Shown here: positions 5,839 through 8,985 of the stretch, piece after piece | How positions within the stretch are numbered: the first letter of the stretch is position 1 | Layout: each line of letters opens with the position of its first letter | DNA from: Bacteroidota bacterium | GTDB lineage: Bacteria > Bacteroidota > Bacteroidia > Bacteroidales > VadinHA17 | NCBI GenBank assembly: GCA_021816545.1 | Contig: JAKAXP010000087.1 | Location: 1 to 8,985, forward strand | Length of the DNA stretch: 8,985 nucleotides | Direction: 5' to 3' | Made by a program: the position numbers and the translations under genes | Notes under the pieces: generated by a model | Told to the model about the DNA's origin: nothing | What the model saw: only the letters and a program-made list of their open reading frames with translations | Databases searched by the model: none

Positions 5839-6399
5839 ATGAAAAAGAGACTGTTATCAATCGCCGCAATAATGGCACTTTTAATAGCACCGGCCATGTC
5901 ACAGAAGTCGTTTTACGACTTTACGGTTGAGACAATTGACGGCCAGCAGTTCAATTTTGCCGACCTTAAAGGCAAAAAGGTCATGATAGTGAATACCGCA
6001 TCAAAATGCGGCAATACACCCCAATACAAGGACCTCGAACTTCTTAACAAGGCATACAAGAACAAGCTTGTCATAATAGGTTTCCCGGCAAACAACTTTA
6101 TGAACCAGGAGCCTGGCTCAAACGCTGACATCAAGGAGTTCTGCGACAGCAAATACGGGGTGACTTTCCCGATGATGTCAAAGATATCGGTCAAGGGCGA
6201 TGACATGCATCCTCTTTACAAATGGCTGACAAGCAAGGCTTCAAACGGAGTGCTTGATTCAGAGGTGTCATGGAATTTCCAGAAATACCTCATAGACGAG
6301 AACGGGAAACTCGTTGGTTTTCTCAAGCCTGCAGTAAAGCCGCTCTCCGATGAGGTGGTAAACTGGGTCACCAAAGGTCAATTCACACAGGCAAAATAA
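5839..6399 (+). CDS. Secreted glutathione peroxidase-family protein
   Basis: This 186-residue protein has a signal peptide (basic 'MKKR', hydrophobic core 5-18, likely cleavage near 'AMS-QK' at 21-22) and a full GPx-type thioredoxin fold, so it acts in the periplasm or beyond. It should reduce hydrogen peroxide or organic peroxides with thiol donors, probably thioredoxin. The peroxidatic Cys57 lies in 'NTASKCGNTPQYKDLE', a candidate resolving Cys102 in 'IKEFCDSKYGVTFPMM', and the Trp145-Asn146 pair in 'VSWNFQKYLID'. The loop normally 'FPCNQFGxQEPG' reads 'FPANNFMNQEPG' (82-93): the usual Cys is Ala and the tetrad Gln is Asn86. Cys instead of selenocysteine is usual in bacteria. Length minus signal peptide is normal. 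It is closed by a strong terminator and looks monocistronic. Confidence 0.93.
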   Translation: MKKRLLSIAAIMALLIAPAMSQKSFYDFTVETIDGQQFNFADLKGKKVMIVNTASKCGNTPQYKDLELLNKAYKNKLVIIGFPANNFMNQEPGSNADIKEFCDSKYGVTFPMMSKISVKGDDMHPLYKWLTSKASNGVLDSEVSWNFQKYLIDENGKLVGFLKPAVKPLSDEVVNWVTKGQFTQAK

Positions 6400-6420
6400 G
6401 ATCTGCTTAAAATCAATATC

Positions 6421-6449
6421 AGCGGCCGGCATCCCCGGCCGCTTTTTTT
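6421..6449 (+). terminator. Rho-independent terminator after the peroxidase gene
   Basis: A perfect 9-bp G/C-rich stem, AGCGGCCGG (6421-6429) with CCGGCCGCT (6435-6443), encloses a 5-base loop and is followed by a run of seven T (6443-6449). It lies 22 bases after the stop codon and is a textbook intrinsic terminator. Confidence 0.95.
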
Positions 6450-6510
6450 GTCACTCCACCAACCGAACATTTTGTTTAACCTGTTGTTTTACATAAAAAA
6501 ATATAACGTC

Positions 6511-7533
6511 ATGGCAGATCTGAGAACAAAGTACATGGGCCTTGAACTGAAGGGGCCGATTATCGCAGGTGCCAGCAACCTGGTGACTGACATCCACAAG
6601 CTGCAAAAACTCGAGGAGGCAGGTGTAGCAGCCATTGTCTACAAGTCTCTCTTCGAAGAGCAGGTAGAACTTGAAAACCTAGAACTCTATGAGCTTAAAA
6701 CAGAGTATGAGCACAGGCACGCAGAACAGGTTACACTCTTTCCCAATTCCCAGAATGTGCCAGAATCACCTGACGACTATCTGCTGAATCTCAGGAAAGC
6801 CAGGGAAGCCGTTAAAGTGCCACTCTTTGCCAGCCTCAATGCAATCAGCGATGACATCTGGGTGGAGTACGCCGCCAAGGCTGCCGCTACAGGAGTTGAC
6901 GGACTTGAACTGAACTTCTATTCATTGCCCGACGAATCAGGCAATGACCGTGAGACTATAGAGAAAAAGCAGATAGAGACTCTTAGAAAGGTAAAGGCTG
7001 CAGTAAAGATCCCGGTGGCTGTGAAACTTACTCCTTATTATACAAATACACTCAGGTTCATTGCAGAGCTTGACAGGGCGGGTGCAGACGCCGTGGTGGT
7101 CTTCAACAGGCTCCTGCAGCCGGATATTGACATATTCTCAGAAACACACACAATGCCTTACAACCTAAGCAGCAGCGAAGATAACAGGCTCCCGCTCAGA
7201 ATCACCGGGATGCTGCACGGAAATGTAAAGGCATCAGTGTGTACCTCAACCGGAGTGTACTCGGCCAATGACGTTATAAAAATGCTTCTTGCCGGGGCGG
7301 ATGCCGTCCAGGTTGTCAGCACTCTCTACCGTAACGGCGTGGAGGTTGTGAAATCGATGAATGAGGAGATTGAAAAATGGATGGATGGTCATGGTTATAC
7401 AGGACTTGACAGCTTCCGCGGGAAACTTTCAATGAAGAAGTCGGACAACAAGCTTCCGTATACCCGGGCTCAGTATATCGACTTTATGATGAATTCCGGT
7501 GATATAATGAAGAAATACAGGGCATTGAGCTGA
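6511..7533 (+). CDS. Dihydroorotate dehydrogenase-like FMN protein
   Basis: This 340-residue protein belongs to the group annotated as 'dihydroorotate dehydrogenase-like', a TIM-barrel flavoprotein family related to class 1 DHODs. Seen along the chain: 'MGLELKGPIIAGASN' (9-23), 'IVYKSLFEEQ' (42-51) with Lys45 by the flavin, 'GLELNFYS' (131-138), 'IPVAVKLTPYYTN' (167-179) with Lys172, 'VVFNRLLQPDID' (196-207), and the phosphate-binding 'STGVYSANDV' (245-254) with 'AGADAVQVVS' (261-270). In class 1 DHODs the 'ELN' motif continues 'xSCPN' with the catalytic Cys; here it is 'ELNFYSLPD' with no Cys, so ordinary dihydroorotate oxidation is uncertain. The ATG at 6511 is chosen because an in-frame TTG at 6448 lies inside the upstream terminator, and the protein's conserved part starts at this Met. 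No pyrimidine-synthesis neighbour is present. True substrate is unknown. Confidence 0.88.
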   Translation: MADLRTKYMGLELKGPIIAGASNLVTDIHKLQKLEEAGVAAIVYKSLFEEQVELENLELYELKTEYEHRHAEQVTLFPNSQNVPESPDDYLLNLRKAREAVKVPLFASLNAISDDIWVEYAAKAAATGVDGLELNFYSLPDESGNDRETIEKKQIETLRKVKAAVKIPVAVKLTPYYTNTLRFIAELDRAGADAVVVFNRLLQPDIDIFSETHTMPYNLSSSEDNRLPLRITGMLHGNVKASVCTSTGVYSANDVIKMLLAGADAVQVVSTLYRNGVEVVKSMNEEIEKWMDGHGYTGLDSFRGKLSMKKSDNKLPYTRAQYIDFMMNSGDIMKKYRALS

Positions 7534-7579
7534 TCCTTCAAAAGGAGAAAAAGACACTGGCATGTACAAGGGCTCCGTT

Positions 7580-8161
7580 TCAATTACCGGAAAATGCCCT
7601 GACCATGACCCTTGAAGACAATGATGCAAGACGGATGGCTTCCCCAAGGCCGTCCGTTTTCGTTAACTGGCGATCATGTCCCCTGAGCATGTCGAGAAAC
7701 AACGAAGCATAATCCTCCGGTGATCCGTCCATTTTACCTCCGTCATCCCGCAGATGTTTTCCGAATAGTGGGGTAAGTATCTGCAATTCAGCTTTGTGAA
7801 GCTTATCGCGAAGACGTTCGATCCGGCTGTGTCCCTGGGCAAAATCCTTCATCAGAAGGGGATTCCTCCTGATCAGGTCAACAAGCCGCAGAGCCCTCTC
7901 TTCACCGTAACGCTGGAGGATGAGCTCCACAGATTCGTCAGACACTGCCAGGTTTTTCAGTGGTGCGGTTATCCTGGTGATCTCCATTTCAACAACGGCA
8001 TCATAGATCTCTGCCTTGTTCCTGAAATACATGTAGATAGTGCGTCTTCCACGGCCCGCGGCTGCCGCTATTGACTCCATAGTAGTCCTCCGCAGCCCGA
8101 CTGTTGCAAACAATCCGGCGGCTACACCCACTATCATATCGCGCGTTCCCCTTTTTGTCAT
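7580..8161 (-). CDS. TetR/AcrR-family transcriptional regulator
   Basis: This 193-residue protein has the TetR N-terminal DNA-binding domain: helix 1 about 5-21 ('TRDMIVGVAAGLFATVG'), then the helix-turn-helix 'TTMESIAAAAGRGRRTIYMYF' (26-46) followed by 'NKAEIYDAVV' (48-57), the most conserved part of the family. The C-terminal part (about 60-193) is helical and divergent, as expected for the ligand-binding and dimerisation domain; the ligand cannot be inferred. Length is typical. It is divergent from the M1 peptidase gene with 85 bases between, and its start codon overlaps a palindrome that is probably its operator, so autorepression and possible control of the peptidase are likely. It converges with the DHOD-like gene, 46 bases apart, with no strong terminator between them. 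Confidence 0.93.
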   Translation of the reverse strand: MTKRGTRDMIVGVAAGLFATVGLRRTTMESIAAAAGRGRRTIYMYFRNKAEIYDAVVEMEITRITAPLKNLAVSDESVELILQRYGEERALRLVDLIRRNPLLMKDFAQGHSRIERLRDKLHKAELQILTPLFGKHLRDDGGKMDGSPEDYASLFLDMLRGHDRQLTKTDGLGEAIRLASLSSRVMVRAFSGN

Positions 8162-8186
8162 TGCACAAAAAAAGAAATATGTGCAA
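8161..8186. promoter_or_regulatory. Probable TetR operator (TTGCAC-N14-GTGCAA)
   Basis: Perfect 6-bp inverted arms, TTGCAC (8161-8166) and GTGCAA (8181-8186), span 26 bp, a size usual for TetR-family operators. One arm touches the TetR start codon; the other overlaps its -7 box. Bound repressor would block the TetR promoter. Confidence 0.6.
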
Positions 8187-8191
8187 AGTTA
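8184..8191 (-). promoter_or_regulatory. -7 box (TAACTTTG) of the TetR gene
   Basis: The minus strand reads TAACTTTG, an exact TAnnTTTG match, 22 bases ahead of the TetR start codon, giving a leader of roughly 15 bases. Three of its bases fall within the operator arm. No clear TTG was seen at -33. Confidence 0.55.
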
Positions 8192-8219
8192 ATAAAGAGA
8201 GTAAACTATGATTTAATTT

Positions 8220-8236
8220 TATCGATTTATTCGATA
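8220..8236. promoter_or_regulatory. 17-bp palindrome upstream of the M1 peptidase gene
   Basis: TATCGA (8220-8225) and TCGATA (8231-8236) form a perfect inverted repeat around TTTAT, 10 bases ahead of the peptidase start. It differs from the TTGCAC operator, so a second regulator or an mRNA hairpin are both possible. Confidence 0.35.
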
Positions 8237-8246
8237 TCAGGCAGCA

Positions 8247-8985
8247 ATGAGAAAGATCCTCCCGGTGATCCTGTGCATTCTGACATATACGGCAGGCGCA
8301 CAGAAAGTTGTAGACAATCCCCTTAGTGCAAGGCTTACAGGTTACGATATCAGCGTGACCCTTGACCCGGTGAAGCATACTGTAACCGGAAGCATGACCG
8401 CATGGTGGGTAAACAATTCCTCCATGCCTGTTGGAGAGGCAATGATGCATATGTATCTTAATGCTTTCAGCAGCAATAAGAGTACTTTTGCATCACGGGG
8501 CCGATGGTCAGCAGCAGGAGACGACGGCTGGGGCTGGGTGAAGATCAGCAGCATGAAGGATCAAAACGGCCGTGACCTGACGGGAAACATGAGCTATGTC
8601 TCTCCGGATGACGGCAATGACCAGGACAAAACCGTACTGAGGATTGCCCTTCCTGAGCCCGTTGCGCCGGGAGACACACTTGTACTTGACATTGATTTTA
8701 CATCCAAGCTCCCCTCCCCGATAGTAAGGACCGGATACAATGATGATTTTCATTTCGTGGCGCAGTGGTTTCCGAAGTTCGGGGTATATGAAACCGCCGG
8801 GATGCGACAGCGGGAGGCCGACGGCTGGAACTGCCATCAGTTTCATCCCAATTCGGAGTTCTATTCAAACCATTCGGTTTACAATGTATCGGTGATATTG
8901 CCTTCAGATTTTGTGACTGGTTCGGGCGGGATGCTGGTTGAGGAGACCAGCCTGGGCGACAGCCTTAAGAAAGTCACCTGGAGGG
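8247..8985 (+). CDS. Exported M1-family metallopeptidase, N-terminal part (3' end outside window)
   Basis: The frame is open from the ATG at 8247 to the window edge, giving 246 residues. A signal peptide is visible (MRK, hydrophobic core 4-16, likely cleavage near 'AGA-QK' at 18-19). The remainder matches the N-terminal beta-saddle domain of M1 (aminopeptidase N-like) peptidases: 'ARLTGYDISVTLDPVKHTVTG' (28-48), 'MMHMYLNAF' (66-74), 'LDIDFTSKLP' (147-156), 'DDFHFVAQWFPKFGVYE' (166-182) and 'HPNSEFYSNHSVYNVSVILP' (200-219), where the QWFPK segment and the Asn-Ser-Glu-Phe-Tyr block are typical of large exported Bacteroidota members. The catalytic GxMEN and HExxH-E zinc motifs would follow beyond the edge and cannot be checked. 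It likely trims peptides in the periplasm or at the surface. TetR is divergent and may control it. Confidence 0.87.
   Translation, partial: MRKILPVILCILTYTAGAQKVVDNPLSARLTGYDISVTLDPVKHTVTGSMTAWWVNNSSMPVGEAMMHMYLNAFSSNKSTFASRGRWSAAGDDGWGWVKISSMKDQNGRDLTGNMSYVSPDDGNDQDKTVLRIALPEPVAPGDTLVLDIDFTSKLPSPIVRTGYNDDFHFVAQWFPKFGVYETAGMRQREADGWNCHQFHPNSEFYSNHSVYNVSVILPSDFVTGSGGMLVEETSLGDSLKKVTWR

Noticed and set aside
5831..5842. Three-codon ORF ATG-ATA-AAA-TGA overlapping the peroxidase start
   Set aside because: Its stop overlaps the peroxidase ATG, which could suggest translational coupling, but such a short frame in an A-rich leader is easily explained by chance.
6448..6474. Possible promoter (TTG, then ACATTTTG) for the DHOD-like gene
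   Set aside because: The -7 element has a mismatch to TAnnTTTG and the spacing of 16 bases is too short for the Bacteroidota consensus.
6448..6510. N-terminal extension of the DHOD-like protein from a TTG codon
   Set aside because: The TTG lies in the T-tract of the peroxidase terminator and the extra 21 residues are not part of the conserved domain; ATG 6511 fits better.
8001..8846. Long minus-strand open frames opposite the M1 peptidase
   Set aside because: They are antisense shadows of a plus-strand gene with a signal peptide and clear M1 N-terminal motifs.

Overview
The window looks like chromosomal DNA from a member of the Bacteroidota, probably Bacteroidales or a related environmental lineage. 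Start codons sit behind A/T-rich leaders with no Shine-Dalgarno sequence. Several intergenic regions carry a TAnnTTTG box, the -7 element of the Bacteroidota primary sigma factor. The protein set (secreted FAS1 protein, secreted glutathione peroxidase, HglS-like DUF1338, DHOD-like protein, exported M1 peptidase) also fits. Phylum is inferred with good confidence; no species can be named.

Layout. 2-277 (+) is the C-terminal part of a DUF2200 protein. 445-1386 (+) is a zinc-free MDR-family quinone/alcohol oxidoreductase. 1451-2086 (+) is a protein with an NTF2/SnoaL-like domain held between two membrane helices. 2136-2579 (+) is a decayed beta-carbonic anhydrase-like gene with an in-frame stop, a frameshift, a second stop and an internal deletion. 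On the minus strand follow an HglS-like DUF1338 protein (2669-3490), an aldo/keto reductase (3564-4538) and a secreted FAS1 protein (4650-5156) with its own terminator. A gene-poor stretch (5157-5838) holds an A/T-rich leader, a dense set of inverted repeats, a strong terminator, tRNA-Pro(TGG) on the minus strand and a possible tRNA remnant directly upstream of it. On the plus strand come a secreted glutathione peroxidase (5839-6399), a strong terminator, and a cytosolic dihydroorotate dehydrogenase-like flavoprotein (6511-7533). A TetR-family repressor (7580-8161, minus) is divergent from an exported M1-family metallopeptidase (8247 to the window end, plus). The 85-bp gap between them carries a likely operator that overlaps the repressor's own -7 box.

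How the genes work together. This is mostly ordinary housekeeping and accessory metabolism, with short or single-gene transcription units and no large operon. Several products are redox enzymes (MDR oxidoreductase, AKR, GPx, DHOD-like), but nothing ties them into one pathway. The best-supported regulatory unit is TetR with its divergent M1 peptidase. No mobile element, CRISPR array or defence cassette is visible. The items most worth a second look are the carbonic anhydrase pseudogene, the nested inverted-repeat block beside tRNA-Pro, the possible tRNA remnant, and the TetR operator.
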